From Saccopteryx bilineata (lineage: Eukaryota; Chordata; Mammalia; Chiroptera; Emballonuridae): a DNA stretch of 64,000 bases. The stretch covers positions 193,829,847 through 193,893,846 of the forward strand of contig NC_089495.1 of NCBI RefSeq assembly GCF_036850765.1, written 5' to 3'. Below, in pieces: positions 22,611-35,988 of this stretch. Below the pieces are notes generated by a model. That model was not told the origin of the DNA, made no database searches, and worked only from the letters and a program-made list of their open reading frames with translations. The number at the start of each line of letters is the position of its first letter. Position 1 is the first letter of the stretch. Both the position numbers and the translations under genes were made by a program.

Positions 22611-24369
22611 AATTAAATGTAAGAGGTTTTCATGGGGATTATGGTTTTTGGAAGTGTACGCATGATCATATGGGAAGCAGCCCCTATTAGAAGAAGACCC
22701 TGCAGTTTTTCAAAAAGACACTTTAGCGCCATATGTTGAAAATGGTCTTGGAGACTATGTGTAAGTCTTTGATGACACTGATGTGAACGGTACCCCCAGG
22801 AGTTGTGTAAAACCAAACTCCAAGTCCTGATGGGAAGGGCCATGTTGGTAAACACTGCCCTGCTGGGCTCCACACCAACGAGGCCCAGGAACACCTTCCC
22901 AATGCCCTCTCTTTAAAAACACAGATTTAGGTCTATGGTTAAAAGAATTTCCTGTCTCTGGACAACTTCACTGGGATCTAAAATCTTATAATGTTAAACT
23001 ATTCTACCTGACCATTGCAAAAATGAGATGATGACTCAAAGGCTGCCAGAAAAGTCTCTGTGGGCTTTATACATATTAACTCACGTAACCCTGCCTAACA
23101 ATTTCGCGAAGTGGGTGTTATCATCAACCCATTATACAGATCAGAATACTGTGGATCAGAGAAACTCGTCCAAGTCCACCCAGCTAGAAAGTGATGGGAA
23201 GAAAAAAAAAAATGCTAAGTCAGGCCAAGTCCTCAATGAAAGGAAATGAGAGCAGCATTGTGGGAAGGGTGCTGGCAGGACACGTGGACAATGCAGTCCA
23301 CACTCACAGCCATGGGCAGCTGGAAATAAGTACGATGGGCTCCAGGACCTCCTCCTGTTCTTGGCTGGAGCTTGGAGGCACCTGACACATTCTTCCTGAG
23401 ACTTCTGTGTGACCTTCCCAGGCTGAACGTTTGCTTCCCCTTTGAAAAACACTCGCCTTCCATGGGTTCCCTGCCTCTGCCTCCCGTCGGACCAAAACAT
23501 ACATCTGCACCATGGTGAACTTTCGTTCCCCTGGAGTCAGTGTGCCAGTAAAAACAAAAGTGGCCTCAACATGTAGAAGTTCACAGAAAAGCCCTTTTAT
23601 GGAAAAATAGAGCATGCATGCTCTTGGGCACTGAGCTCTATGAGTGAGATGAGGATGAATATTCTTTTATCCCAGCTCCATAGAGCTGGAAGGGGTCTGA
23701 GGGAGTAAGCCACCCTCCGCCCTCCCTTTTTTCCTTCTTTAAGCATTTTTAGCTGTCTAATGGTTGCCTGCATATTACCCATTCCCTTAACCAAGGGATA
23801 ATGTGACAAGGATGGCCACAAATCCAGCCACTAAAACACCACCTGAAACCTTTGGCTTTCCTGATCAACTCTCCGCTCCTTCTGGATTCTCCCGTCTTCA
23901 GCCTGCCTGGAAATATGGAGGTGAGGGCTGGAGGTGATGCAGCCATCTTATGACTATGAGGTGACAAGAATTAGGAAGAAAGCTAGAGGCTAAGGGCAGC
24001 AGGGAAGACGGGCAGAGGGAAGCTGGGACACTGGGTTTCCTGTTGCTTGTGGCTGAATAAACTTTAATGATGTGTGTCAGATGCTACAGGTCCCGTGAGG
24101 TGTGGGATAGTTTCTGCATCTAGGAGCTCAAATAGAGCTCAATTCCTGTATTTTACAGATGGGGACACTCAGGATCAGAGGCAGAGAAAGAATCAGAACC
24201 CAGACTTATGTCTTATGTCTAGTTGGGTCGTTAAGACTTATGTCTTCAGATAGTCTTTCTACTAGCTCAGGGGGCCCCACAGTGTGACAAAAATCCACAG
24301 AGGTGCTACAAAAGATAATTTTAGATGACTTCCTTTTCAATTCTCTTTTAATCTCTCTCTCATGGGCAG

Positions 24370-24600
24370 CCTAGTGCAGAGTTCAAGAGCTTGGGCTCTG
24401 GAGCTAAACTGCTTAGGACCAAATCCTGGCTTTACTAGTCATTAGCTGAGTGATACATGTTACTGGCCCTCGGTGGCTCAGTTTTCTCCTCTATAAAATG
24501 GGCACAATACTAATTTCTATCTTATACAGTAGTTGTGATCAGTTAATGAGGTAGCACCTGGAACACCACAAGCATTAAGTAAATATTAATGATTACTAGG
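24370..24600 (+). mobile_element. MIR element, nearly full length
   Basis: From GAGCTTGGGCTCTGGAGC through CTCTATAAAATGGGC to the AAGTAAATATTA end. Confidence 0.8.
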
Positions 24601-24639
24601 TCAAGGAGAAAATCTCTAATACTCACGACTCTCCCTTTT

Positions 24640-24900
24640 CAGCTAAGAAAGAACAGCCTTAAGGTTTGGAACCTTGGCTAAAATTTAATAAGACTGTTTT
24701 ATTTTCAGTGAATTTATTTTACCGAGTCCTTCCATTTATGGCAAACAATGTTGGCTTTCCACTGAAGGGCTATAAATTTGCCTTTTAAAATGAATTTGTT
24801 TTAGGCCAAAAGAAGTCTGTAAATTAAAGAATAATTGTACAGTTGGTTCTTAACTGTGGCAAAATCATGAATATGCTATTCGGGTGCCTGATGTTTGGAA
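24640..24900. other. Unique AT-rich intronic segment
   Basis: No repeat recognised; many TAAT/ATTTA words. A possible conserved element, with no proof here. Confidence 0.2.
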
Positions 24901-25359
24901 AACACTTTCTGGACCAAGAAAGAAAAATCAGCAGCACTCACCCTGCAAGTACCCTTCCCATGGTCATGGCAGACATCACTAATTGATTCCCGCACAAAGG
25001 CCAAAAGGCCTCAGATGTTTATCGACTGAAATTCACTAATGGCTTCCTAGATGAGTCCAGTTTTCTCTGACAGAATCTAAAACCTGATACTACAACTCGG
25101 TGATGGAAAGACCAGCATGGGCTGTTGTCAGTGGCTGAAAGGTTGCGAGTCCTGCTAGGTTTAAGATTGGGACTTTACCCAAAGTATTCAGGAAGACATG
25201 AAGGTGGGTTCTAAATGGGTTATACCATGCTTCAAAGACCACACTGTCTCCATTACCCTGTGGAACAGTGTTTACAAACTGGGCAGACCCACTAATGGGC
25301 CAGGAGATGTATCTAGCAGATGAAACCATCAGTGTAGAAAAGAGGAAACTTCAGTGCTT

Positions 25360-25525
25360 AGAATGGCTTATACTTATCTGGTGCATGATCTGTGCCAAGC
25401 AAGGCTCAATGTTGCATGCTACTAAGTAACTCAGTGAAGAAGCTGAAGCCCAGAGAAGTTAAACAATTTTCCATGGTCACGCAGCAAACAGCAAAACCAA
25501 AATGCAAACCCAGGCTCCATAATCA
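25360..25525 (-). mobile_element. MIR fragment
   Basis: Reverse MIR words: GAAGCCCAGAGAAGTTAA, TCACGCAGCAAACAG. Confidence 0.65.
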
Positions 25526-25699
25526 GTATCTTTTATCATAACAATATATTCTGCCTCAACAGAAGAGAACAGAAAATACTGGATGTAGCTCAAATAGGAG
25601 GGTGTTGTTTTGATACGTTCCTTCAGTTATATATATATATCTATGTCCACACGTGAGTGCCCGTACAGTGTTAAACCTATAAACGGTAGTTCTTTCTGT

Positions 25700-25890
25700 G
25701 GGTCCAGACTAGGGAGCTTGCAAACATTTTCAGTAAAGGGCCAGCTATGTAATATTTTCTGCTTTGGCCATATGGTCTGTGTTGTAACTACTCAACCTGC
25801 CCCTGTGGCATGAAGGCAGCCATAAGCAGTGTGTTAATGAGTGGACATGGCTGTGTGCCAATAAAACTTTATTTGTGGACACTGAAATTT
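25700..25890 (-). mobile_element. Ancient hAT-Charlie-like fossil
   Basis: Carries CCAATAAAACTTTATTTG and a GGGCCAGCTA core, the reverse of the copy at 45990-46215. Confidence 0.6.
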
Positions 25891-26159
25891 GAATTTCATA
25901 TCATTTTTATGTGTCATAAAGTATTATTCTTTTTTTGATGCTCCCCCTCCGCCCCCGCAACCATCTGAATGTGTAACAATCCTTCTCAGCTCCTGGGCTG
26001 CACAACAATAGGGGTGGGCAGATCGGGCCGTGCGTGCCACACCTGGTGTGGGTCTCGCACCTGGTGTAAGTCAGAAACACTTGAAATGAACTGTTACTGA
26101 GCTTTCGTCTACACCTGCCCTCCTGTTTCTAGAAGTCTCTATTCCTTTCTTTTAAAAAG

Positions 26160-26400
26160 GCCCCTCAGGAGACAAATAGTGCACGATTCTACTTCTGTGA
26201 GGAATGTGAAGTTGTCAAACACTTAGAAACAGGAAGTAGGATGGCGGTTGCCAGGCGCTGGGAGGAGGGGGAAAGTGGGGAGCTGTTACTCAGTGGATAT
26301 AGTTTCAGTCCTGGAACATGAACAGGTTCTGGAAACCTTCTGCACAAAAAATATGCACACAGGTAACAGTACTATGTTGTATGTAACTCACAAATGGTTC
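26160..26400 (+). mobile_element. Old LINE-1 3' fragment
   Basis: GATGGCGGTTGCCAGGCGC and downstream text are typical of old L1 3' ends. Confidence 0.5.
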
Positions 26401-26809
26401 TGACGGTCAGTTTTATGTGGCGTGTTTTTTCCCCCCACAATAAATACACACACCCTCAAGGTTCCTTTTGGCCTCTGTGGATTTGTCCCAGGAGCATTTC
26501 TCTGGGCAGAAGCAACAGTTGGTCTGTCCCACTGTAAGTGTGAGCCCTGCTCCTGCATGGCAGGGGACAGAGGGCCTTTCTCTGGCCTTTGACCCTCTTG
26601 CCTAGGGCCACAGGGAGCCAGAAATTTCCCCACCTGGGTCAGGACAGGGCCATTAAAGGGCTACACACCCCTTCCTGCCCTTCACTGCAGTCCATGCCCT
26701 TCCTCCCTCCTGGATGACTGAAGTCACCACCTCACTGGACTCCCTGCATCCAGCCTTCTTCGGCCGACAAAGTGCTCACTGTACCACAGATCCTGCTAGA
26801 AATTATTGT

Positions 26810-27235
26810 GTGTTGAATTGTGTCCCCCGCTCCACACACAAATTCATGTCCACCCGGAATCTCAGGATATGTGTGACCTTATTGGAAATAGGGTCTTTGC
26901 AGTAATCAAGGTAAGGATGGAAAGGAGAAGCTCCTGGGTTAGGGTGGGTCCTAAATCTGCTAAGAGACAGAAAAGGATAGAGACATGAAGAGAAGATAAT
27001 GTGAGGATGGGGCAGAGGCTGCAGGGATGCATCTGCAAGCCACGGAACGCCTGGCACCCCCCAAAGCTAGAAGGAGCCAGGAAGAATTCTTCCCAACAGA
27101 TCTCAGGGGAGCACGGCCCTGCTGTGACCTTAATTTCAGACTTCTGGCCTTTGGAACTGAGAGAGAATACATTTTTGTTGTGTTAAGCTGCCTGACTTGT
27201 GGTAATTTGTGACAACAGCCCAAGGAAAGTAAGAC
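26810..27235 (+). mobile_element. MaLR-type LTR
   Basis: Starts near GTTGAATTGTGTCCCCC, includes GTGACCTTATTGGAAATAGG and ends near 27235 after a TTGTGGTAATTTG stretch. Non-coding. Confidence 0.7.
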
Positions 27236-27379
27236 GGAACCTGAGTCCCATCCTGCCCCCTCTCCCGCTCTTCCCTCCTCATTTGAGGCAAAGCCACAGC
27301 CCTATCTGCGGTCCCCCGGACCTGGCCCATCGCCAGCTCTTGGCATCATCTCATCCCTCCCTGACCTTCATTAACCACC

Positions 27380-27800
27380 CTCCAGCTATGCTGGTGACTT
27401 CGGTGCTCCTCAGACACCCGAGCTCACTGCCCCCTTCGCAGGTGCCGTCCCTTCTGCCTGGGATGCCATTCCCCAGACCTCCCTGGTGGCTTCCCTTCCT
27501 CTCCTTTAGTCTTGGCTCAGATTCACCTTGTCAGCGAGGCTTCCCCTGACCCCTCCCTCCTAAAGTGGAATATGCTCTGTAGCAGCTTCCTAATCTCCCC
27601 TCCTTTATTTTTTTCCTGCAGGAATCCATCACTGTCCAAAACACTATAATTTTACTTTGAAAAAAAGAATCTTATTTATTATCCACCTCCCCCTGTTAGA
27701 ATGTAGGCTCTGCGAGGGTGGAGTTTTTACCCGTTTTGTCATTGCTGTGACCCCCAAACCTGGTACAAGGTGCCTATTATGAAAACATATTTGTTGACCC
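27380..27800 (+). mobile_element. L2 fragment
   Basis: Exon-like CTGCCTGGGATGCC block and a 3' end with GGTACAAGGTGCC, as in L2. Confidence 0.55.
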
Positions 27801-27835
27801 GTGAGTGAGTGAGGGTGGTGAGCAGAACCCTGGAA

Positions 27836-28672
27836 CCCACGTCTATGTTAGTTTATACGGCAAAGGGGAATTAAGGTTGCAGGTAGAATTACGGTTGCTG
27901 ATCAGCTGACCTCAAAATAGGAAGAGCATCCTGGATGATCTAGGCGGGCACCGTGTTACCACTTAAAGGTGGGGGCCCTGGCCGGTTGGCTCAGTGGTAG
28001 AGCGTTGGCCTGGCGTGCAGAAGTCCCGGGTTCAATCCCAGGCCAGGGCACACAGGAGAAGCGCCCATCTGCTTCTCCACCCCTCCCCCTCTCCTTCCTC
28101 TCTGTCTCTCTCTTCCCCTCCCGCAGCCGAGGCTCCATTGGAGCAAAGATGGCCCGGGCGCTGGGGATGGCTCCTTGGCCTCTGCCCCAGGCGCTAGAGT
28201 GGCTCTGGTCGTGGCAGAGCGACGCCCCGGAGGGGCAGAGCATCGCCCCTGGTGGGCGTGCCGGGTGGATCCCGGTCGGGCGCATGCGAGAGTCTGTCTC
28301 TCCCCGTTTCTAGCTTCAGAAAAATACAAAAAAAAAAAAAAAAGGTGGGCTAGTGTGGCAGGAGACAAATGTGACCACAGAAGAGAAGAGTGACAAGATG
28401 TGCTGGGACTTGACCCACTGTTGCTGGCTCTGAAGACGGAGGAAGGGACCACGAGCCAAGGAATGTGGGCACCTCTAGAGGCTGGAAAAGGAAAGGAAAT
28501 AGCTTCCTCTTGGAGCCTCTGGGAGGAACACAGCCCCGCTGACACCTGGATTTTAGCTCAGCGAGACCACGTTTGATTTTTGAGCCCCAGAGCTGAGAGA
28601 TTAATCTGTGCTGTCTTAAGCCATTGATCTTGTGGTAATTTGCTACAGCTGTCATAGAAAACCGATATAATA
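27836..28672 (+). mobile_element. MaLR-like LTR interrupted by a SINE
   Basis: 27836-27973 and 28350-28672 flank the SINE at 27974-28340; together they resemble the LTR at 18061-19320. Confidence 0.6.
27974..28340 (+). mobile_element. Type A SINE
   Basis: TSD AAAGGTGGG at 27965-27973 and 28341-28349. The tRNA-like head has a perfect GCCCTGG/CCAGGGC acceptor-stem pairing. The CTCF-like core has lost one G (reads CCACCAGGGGCG on the minus strand). Confidence 0.93.
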
Positions 28673-28689
28673 ATACTCATCAACAATAA

Positions 28690-28935
28690 TAATAACTCAT
28701 GAAATGTGGTTTCCTCTGTGCCATGCTGTATTCTTAAGAGTCTGACACACTGACTCATTTAATCCTTACAACGATCTAACAACAACACAAATGACGACCT
28801 GGACGCCGCCTATGATCTGAACCTTACAAACGAGAAAACAGGGCTCGGAACAGTGAAGCTGTTGCCGCCCCACAGCTATGAAATGGTGGGGCCGGGGTTT
28901 GAACTGACGTGGTCTGGGTTCAGGGAAACCCCACA
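28690..28935 (-). mobile_element. MIR fragment
   Basis: Reverse MIR layout: TTTAATCCTTACAACGATC, then a GAAACTGAG-like box and an AGTGAAGCTG region. Confidence 0.6.
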
Positions 28936-29499
28936 CTTGGGTTATCAGGATTGCCTGAGGTGACGTGTGCAAAGCTGTAGAACCTACTAGAAGGGGACAA
29001 TTTAAAGACAAGGACTTCGGATTCAGGCCTGGAGGAGAATCCTGGTCAGTGCCAGCCTGAAGCAAAAGGGAAAATGCTCGATCCTATATGTGTTTACCAA
29101 AACACCTCCCATATTTTAAATGGAAAAAGTTATTTAACATGCTCCAGCCAGAAAGCATGGCTATCCATCAAGGCCAGTGCTGCCACATTTCCCAGTACAG
29201 CCTCAGAGAACCCACCTGGCCAAACCCCGATGACTGTGTGCACTGAAACCAGAGGATGTTTGGGAACAGCTGCTCCCCTTACACCATAATGCAAGACGGT
29301 GAAACATGCGGACACCAGCAGTCTGTCTTTATTTAAAACTTTGATACTTTATTCATTGGGGTTGTTGTTGTTGTTTTTTTGCATTGACTTTGACTATTTT
29401 AAATATTGCATTGCAATATTGAACTTGATAATGGAGTTTCTGGCAACCCTTTAAAATTTTCCACCTGGAAGAATGCCTTGCTTGTTTCACCTGAGCCCC

Positions 29500-29665
29500 A
29501 GACCTAATCCTGGCTATGTCACTGCCCCAGTATTGTGACGGTCCTTTCTCAGAGCCTTGGTTTTCTCATCTGTCAAATGGCAATGAACTTGCTACAAGCG
29601 CTTAAGTGAGGACTGATAGAGTGGATATGGACCAAGTGCTCAGCCTGCTGCCTGGTCCCAGAAAC
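29500..29665 (+). mobile_element. MIR fragment
   Basis: CATCTGTCAAATGGCAATG box followed by an AAGTGAGGAC segment. Confidence 0.6.
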
Positions 29666-29884
29666 CCTCACCCTGTTTCAGATGTTTTCATGATTTTTCT
29701 GCACCTGTCACTAAAAATGGCCACTGATTTATGGTGGCCGTGATGAAGTTCAAAGTCACTCAATATTTGTCCAACAAATGTTGGCTATTTGGACACACTA
29801 TTAGAGTCGCCGCCTCGGGGTCCCGGGCTGCCCTTAGCGGAGAACAGAGGCGCACACTGGAGAGACATCTATGATGAAATGTTT

Positions 29885-29935
29885 CTCCCCTTGGGGAGGG
29901 GGTGGCGGGTGGTGGCGGGCAGAAGGGGCCAGCTT
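29885..29935 (+). repeat. G-rich run (possible quadruplex)
   Basis: Several G runs of three or more (GGGGAGGGGGTGGCGGG) on the non-transcribed strand. Confidence 0.5.
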
Positions 29936-30294
29936 TAAAACAATAAAGTCAATTTGGCACGGTCTGATTCGGTGTCTTGAGATCTTTGAAAGAGATATTG
30001 TGTGGCTCTGGGAGGGGGGTGGCAGGGAAGGGGGTTATATTTATACTGTAACGAGTGAGTCCTGACCTTTGCTGGCAGCGGCCTCTCCTCGGTGAACTTG
30101 CCAGGGTCTGGACCGCCTTCGCCGCCACAGTCTTAGACTGAGACTAATGCAAGCCAGCTGAGCGGCAGGGGCCTTGACCGACCTCTTTCGCTTGGGTGGT
30201 TTCAATTTTTACAAAGCCCAGCTATCACAGGGACAGAACTCAGCTCTCAGTCCCAAGCTTCTTTCTGCTCACGCAGGGACCTTGGGTAGGGGGA

Positions 30295-30712
30295 GACTGG
30301 GTTGAACTGTGTCCCCAAAGAGGTATGTTCAACTCTTAACCTCTGGTACCTATGAATGTGACCTTATTTAGAGATAAGGTTTTTGCAGATGCAATCAAGT
30401 TAAGATGAGGTCATAGGATTAGTATGGAACCTAACCCAATGACTGGTGTCCTTATAAGAAAATGGAAATTTGGGCACAGGCACATAGGGAGGATGTCATG
30501 TGAAGATGAAGGCAGGGACCAGAATGTCAAGTTGCCAGTAACCACCAGGAGCTGGGAGAGGGGCATGGGACATATGCCCCCTTAGAGCCTCCAGAAGGAA
30601 CCAACCTTGCCAGCACCTTGACTGCGAATGTCTAGCCTCTAGAACTGTGAGACAATAAGATTCTATTCTCAAAAGCCACCCAGTCTGTGGTATCTTATGG
30701 CAGCCCCAGGAC
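30295..30712 (+). mobile_element. MaLR-type LTR
   Basis: GTTGAACTGTGTCCCCAAAG start, GTGACCTTATTTAGAGATAA core, end near 30712 after AAAAGCCACCCAGTCTG. Confidence 0.7.
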
Positions 30713-31479
30713 ACTGGAACAGGTGATCTTGTTGACCGGCTGGTATTTATTAGTTTTTCTTCCAAGTTTGGCAGGCATGGGACCATGGGCACAAGGACAG
30801 GTTGGCCTCAGAACTGTAAAATACAGGGATGCCTCCTGGCCCTGCCTCTGGGAAGCTGGGCCACCCCAGGCAGAGCATCTCCCCTCTCTGAGCCTCCACT
30901 TCCACATCTGCGCAAGGAAGACACCGACTAGGTCCGTGTACCCAGATGTCACCATCTCCCTACCCTTCCTGCTGTGCCATGCCTTCAAACAGCCTGTATG
31001 ATTATTTCACTTAGCAGATCCCTTAAGTATACTATAGACTGACCCACAGTTTTGTTAAATTTAGCTTTTTCCTAAACCATAATATCCATAAAACCACTCC
31101 TTGTTTTTTATGTAAATTTGAGAAGAAGACTTTATATCACTACTATAAAGAGAAAAATCAATACCACTTGCCGTTGATAACAAAAACATATAAATAAAAA
31201 AAATACACAGAAAACAAATGCTCATGGTTCTAGCTAAATACTGTTGCCCACCAAAGGTGCTAAACCTGGGTTTCCCCCCTCATTTTGTTAAAAATAAATA
31301 TTCACAGGGATTAGGAGGCATTAAAGACATTCTAACACTACACAGAGGTTTCCCTTTTTGCTTTCTTACTGGATCAGAAAGCTAGAAGGAGACTAGAAAG
31401 AGATGTGGCTTCCTTGCTATGTGGACCAATGAATTGTATTGCCACTTCATGCACCATGTAAACTAATCTCTGTGCCCAT

Positions 31480-31650
31480 ACATCAGTCAGGCAAGGTTAT
31501 GATATGCTGTGGTAACAAATATCCCCCATATTTCAGTGGCTTAAAAACAATCAAAGTGATTTCTCCTTCATGCTGTATGTCCACTGAGGGTTAAAAGGGG
31601 TTCTGTTCATTGGAGTCACTCATGGGCACCCAGAGTACCCTCCCCCCAGT
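31480..31650 (-). mobile_element. Old LTR-like fragment
   Basis: Resembles the start of an ancient ERVL LTR (GTGGTAACAAATATCCCCC, GTGGCTTAAAAACAATC). Confidence 0.45.
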
Positions 31651-31978
31651 CTGAACACTGTCAGATCCTTCTTATCACCAAGTCATCATCAGAAAGAACC
31701 TTATAGGTCAACTTGTCTAGAGTCCCAAACTGTAGATTATGACCCATTAGTGGGACGCATAAGCATTCTGTGTCTTGACCAGCAATGTTTTAAATGAAAT
31801 AGAAGAGAACTGTATTTTGTTACTGGTTTTTTTTCCCCCTTCAGTGAGATTGAAGAGAAAATACCAGAGTATGGAACATACAGAGTGAATTATTCGTGTA
31901 GAACATTCGTAACTGGTCACGCATGCAAATATTCACACATTAAGTGTGTACTGGGCTGTGATGCAGAATGTCTTTCTT

Positions 31979-32376
31979 TTTTTTTTTTTTTTGCATTTTT
32001 CTGAAGCTGGAAACAGGGAGAGACAGTCAGACAGACTCCCGCATGCGCCCGACCGGGATCCACCCGGCACGCCCACCATGGGGCGACGCTCTGCCTACCA
32101 GGGGGCGATGCTCTGCCCATCCTGGGCGTCGCCATGTTGCGACCAGAGCCACTCTAGCGCCTGAGGCAGAGGCCACAGAGCCATCCCCAGCGCCCGGGCC
32201 ATTTTTGCTCCAATGGAGCCTTGGCTGCGGGAGGGGAAGAGAGAGACAGAGAGGAAGGTGCGGCGGAGGGGTGGAGAAGCAAATGGGCGCTTCTCCTGTG
32301 TGCCCTGGCCAGGAATCGAACCCGGGTCCTCCGCACGCTAGGCCGACGCTCTACCGCTGAGCCAACCGGCCAGGGC
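31979..32376 (-). mobile_element. Type A SINE, subform with doubled motif block
   Basis: TSD AGAATGTCTTTCTT at 31965-31978 and 32377-32390. The first CTCF-like block reads CCACCATGGGGCG, the second CTACCAGGGGGCG. Confidence 0.93.
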
Positions 32377-33224
32377 AGAATGTCTTTCTTAATGTGGACT
32401 GTGATTACATACGGTGAAAAGGCACTGACTTCTAGTCCAACTCTCTCATTCTACAGATGAAATAGCTAAGTTCCAGAGAGAGGGTGTGTTTTCCTCAATA
32501 CTGTCCCACATTGGGCAAACACCAGAAGATGACTTCGCCTGCCCCTTTTAAGAACCCGCCCCAACCTTCCAGGTCAGGGCAATGGGCCAACCCTTCCAAC
32601 ATGCAGTATCAAATGTCCACATGATTAACGACCCCATGGCAGGTCACAGGCATGAGAGAAGTTAAAGCCTCAGCAACAGCAGATTCTAAAAATCTGGACC
32701 CCAAGGTGGAGTCCTCCTGGGCATTTTTGACCCACATCTCTATTTTGGTCCTGGGAGTCTGTAAGAAGGCCAGTCAGAGAAGCCTGGAGAATTTAAAGGT
32801 CAGGTGGCTGATTGGGGCCCCAAAACAGCAGCAGCTGAGGTGGCTGTAGGCTACGGTTTGGGGGGGTTGCACAGTCTTTTTCAGGAGCCAATTCTTAGAG
32901 ACTGCAATTTAGGTCTGGAGTAGCAGAGATGGAAGGTCTGGTAAGACCTGGTAAGGGTCATTGGAAGCGGTTCCTGGTAGAGACAAACACACATGAAGAC
33001 GAGGATGTAATACAAAGTAGCAGGGACAGCAAGTGACCAACAATCAGAGCTCCAGTGCAGCAACCAATACTCCTGGTAGCAGCCATACTCTGTGGCCGAA
33101 AAGGTATAGAGACCCGCGAACTTTCAAGGAAGTAAAAATAGTGAGGTGTTGGAAACAATCTCATTGGCCAAAGGGGCGTGGCTAACTACCACCATGCAGC
33201 TGTAAGAACAGTAACAGTGAACAC

Positions 33225-33440
33225 TGATGGAGAGCCCTGACTATGCTAGCCCTGTCCTCAGCACTCCATGCATGTCCATGCATGTATTTCCCGGCATCCA
33301 GCTCTCCAAGAGCCAGGGGGTCAGCTACTCCTACAGACTCATTTCACAGATGGGAAAACCAAGTTTCAGAGATGCTATTTGCCTAAAGTCACACAACCAG
33401 TAAGTGCTGGTGCTGGGATTCAAACCTCGGGGTTGGCTTT
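33225..33440 (-). mobile_element. MIR fragment
   Basis: Reverse MIR: TTTCACAGATGGGAAAACC, then AGTCACACAACCAGTAAGTG. Confidence 0.75.
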
Positions 33441-34054
33441 TTCTATGGAGTACTAAGAGCCAGAAAACAGAACAAGGAGAGTTTATTTCAACTGACTTTG
33501 AGAGATCTCTTAGTGATCACTTAGTGAAAAATATAAAAGACAATTTTAAAAACAAGATGCACAGTAAGATATTATTTGTTTTAAAAAACCCAAACTACAA
33601 TTTTCCAGTTATGGGAAGAAAAACACACGTGCACATGCAATAGAGAAAGTACAGAAAAGTACATGCCAATATTACTTATGCAACTTAAGAGAAATATATA
33701 AAAAATTTAAAAGCAGCACACAAAGGCAGGGGGATTAGGGTCTAAAGGATTAAGCCTGGGGCATGCGGACAATATTGAATGAAATTATGCAGCTAGACCC
33801 TGACACGAGGGAATCAGAGAAATTCTCAGCAAATTCCCTCATTCCCCTTTACCAACTGCACTTTTACGAGCCAAAAAAATAAGATTCGCTCTAAGGATGC
33901 AAATTATATATCCTATAGCCTAAATGTGGCTTCTCTCTGAGTAAAGATGGATTTGCAGTGTCTGTCTGTCTGGCTGTGTCTCTCTCCGAATAAATGGCTC
34001 TTGGTCTGAGGCTGTTTCCTCCCTCCCCCTTGTCCTCCCCCCCTTAACTGACCT

Positions 34055-34445
34055 TTAGGGAAGTGATTAAGGTTAAATGAGGACATAAGGGTGGGGCTGT
34101 AATCCAATAATAGGACAGGTGTTCTTGTAAGAAGAGAGACAACAGATCATTCAAAAATATACTTTATAAACTATACAATAAGGGCACTCCATTTGGCTTT
34201 TTAACAAAACATCTAAGTAGGTTAAATAGAATCTGAATTAAATTTTAAGAGAGCAAAGAGACTCCAGAGATGGCCACCTTCTCTCTGTGTCCTCACGAGG
34301 AGAGATCTCTCTCTTCTTCTTCTTCCAAGGATGCCAATCTCTAATCTAATTCTAATTATCTTCCCAAACCCCATTTCCAAATACTATCCCATTGGGGGTT
34401 AGGACTTTGGCATATGAAGCGTAGAAGGAGAAACATTCAGTCCTG
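34055..34445. mobile_element. Two MaLR-like LTR fragments in opposite orientation
   Basis: 34055-34145 reads plus (GTTAAATGAGGACATAAGG); 34250-34440 reads minus (CCCCATTTCCAAATACTATC). Non-coding. Confidence 0.5.
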
Positions 34446-34499
34446 AGCACCTACCAATCACCCTCTCCCTGCGCCAGCAGTAACCAGGCTATGAGTTGG

Positions 34500-34735
34500 C
34501 TTTGAATCATTCTTTAGAGTTATGCTGCCCTATAGGGTAGCCACTAGCTACATTTATCTTTAGGTTACAATTCATTCAAAGTAAACAAAATTAAAAATTC
34601 AATTCCTCAGTTGCCCTAGCCACATAACCTTGCTCAACAGCCACACGTGGCCAGTGGCTACCATCCTGGATGGCGCAGATATGGAACATGGCCATTATTA
34701 CAGGAATGTCTATATGGAAAGTGCTGCTTCAGTGA
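34500..34735 (-). mobile_element. Ancient hAT-Charlie-like (MER-class) fossil
   Basis: Inverted words GTAGCCACTAGCTACAT and CACACGTGGCCAGTGGC mark its two halves. Confidence 0.6.
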
Positions 34736-34881
34736 TTTGTTTACTAAACACCCTCAAAATAACACTCGCAGCCTCTCCAGCTGTTTTCATCCGTCATCTG
34801 CAGTGGCTTTTGGAGATGGGGGTGACCAAATCAAACTTGCTATATAACCAGAAAAGAAGACCACCCATTTAACTTCTATAT

Positions 34882-35439
34882 CAGGGGTCCCCAAACTACA
34901 GCCCGCGGGCCGCATGCAGCTCCCTGAGGCCATTTATCCGGCCCCTGCCGCACTTCCGGAAGGGGCACCTCTTTCATTGGTGGTCAGTGAGAGGAGCATA
35001 GTTCCCATTGAAATACTGGTCAGTTTGTTGACTTAAATTTACTTGTTCTTTTTTTTTTTTTATTTTTTAGGGTGTTTTTTTTAATTTTTTTATTTTATTT
35101 ATTCATTTTAGAAAGGAGAGAGACAGACAGAGAGAGAGAAGGGGGAGGAGCAGGAAGCATCAACTCCCATATGTGCCTTGACCAGGCAAGCCCAGGGTTT
35201 TGAACCGGCAACCTCAGCATTTCCAGGTCAACACCTCATCCACTGCGCCACCACAGGTCAGGCTTGTTCTTTATTTTAAATATTGTATTTGTTCCTGTTT
35301 TGTTTTTTTTACTTTAAAATAAGATATGTGCAGCTCGCATAGGGATTTATTTGTTCATAGTTTTTTTTTATAGTCCAGCCCTCCAACGGTCTAAGGGACA
35401 GTGAACTGGCCCCCTGTGTAAAAAATTTGGGGACCCCTG
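34882..35439 (+). mobile_element. Non-autonomous hAT transposon, family 2 (short form), with nested SINE
   Basis: TSD TTCTATAT (34874-34881) and TTCTATAC (35440-35447). Lacks the internal block with the 18-codon frame found in the other two copies. A type C SINE lies at 35051-35262. Confidence 0.92.
35051..35262 (-). mobile_element. Type C SINE nested in a hAT element
   Basis: Target words CTTGTTCTT at 35042-35050 and 35263-35271 flank it. Confidence 0.88.
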
Positions 35440-35988
35440 TTCTATACGATATAAATCCAGAAGACTGCTGCGCGGGCAGGAGACAGCAAGCCTGCCAGCA
35501 CACAGGAAGGTGACGAGAAGGTGATCACCAGGGTGGAGGTGTTGCATGGCGCAAGAGTCCTGACATGCATCAGAAAGCCTCGCCCACGTCATCGTGTGCA
35601 GAAGAGTTGCTGATTCACACCAGGAAACCTGACCTCCGTCCAGGAACCCGTGGGATGCCAAGCCTGGCTCCTGTCTTGACCGACATTGTGAGACCAGACA
35701 GATGTAGCCTGCTCAAAACTGGCTGGGCTGGGACAGCCTGAAATTTGCGGCTGCCAAGAAGAAATAGGGAAATAACTCTACTTCACCAGCAGGCCACTGG
35801 GTTCCAAGTCAGCTCTGACCACACCCACCACTCAAGTCCTCCGGGACATGCCTCACTGATGAAATAAGCCAGAGGTGATAACCAGAAGGGGTGAGCTTTC
35901 TGGCTGCCCAAGTCTCACCACTTGCCTTGTCATTTTCTCTCTCCACTCCTGGTCTCATGATCTGTGGTTCAATTAAGAAAATATGGAA

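Noticed and set aside
27974..28046. A tRNA gene (A- and B-box, paired acceptor stem)
   Set aside because: It is the head of a 370-bp SINE with TSD and A-tail; the same head recurs in all type A copies.
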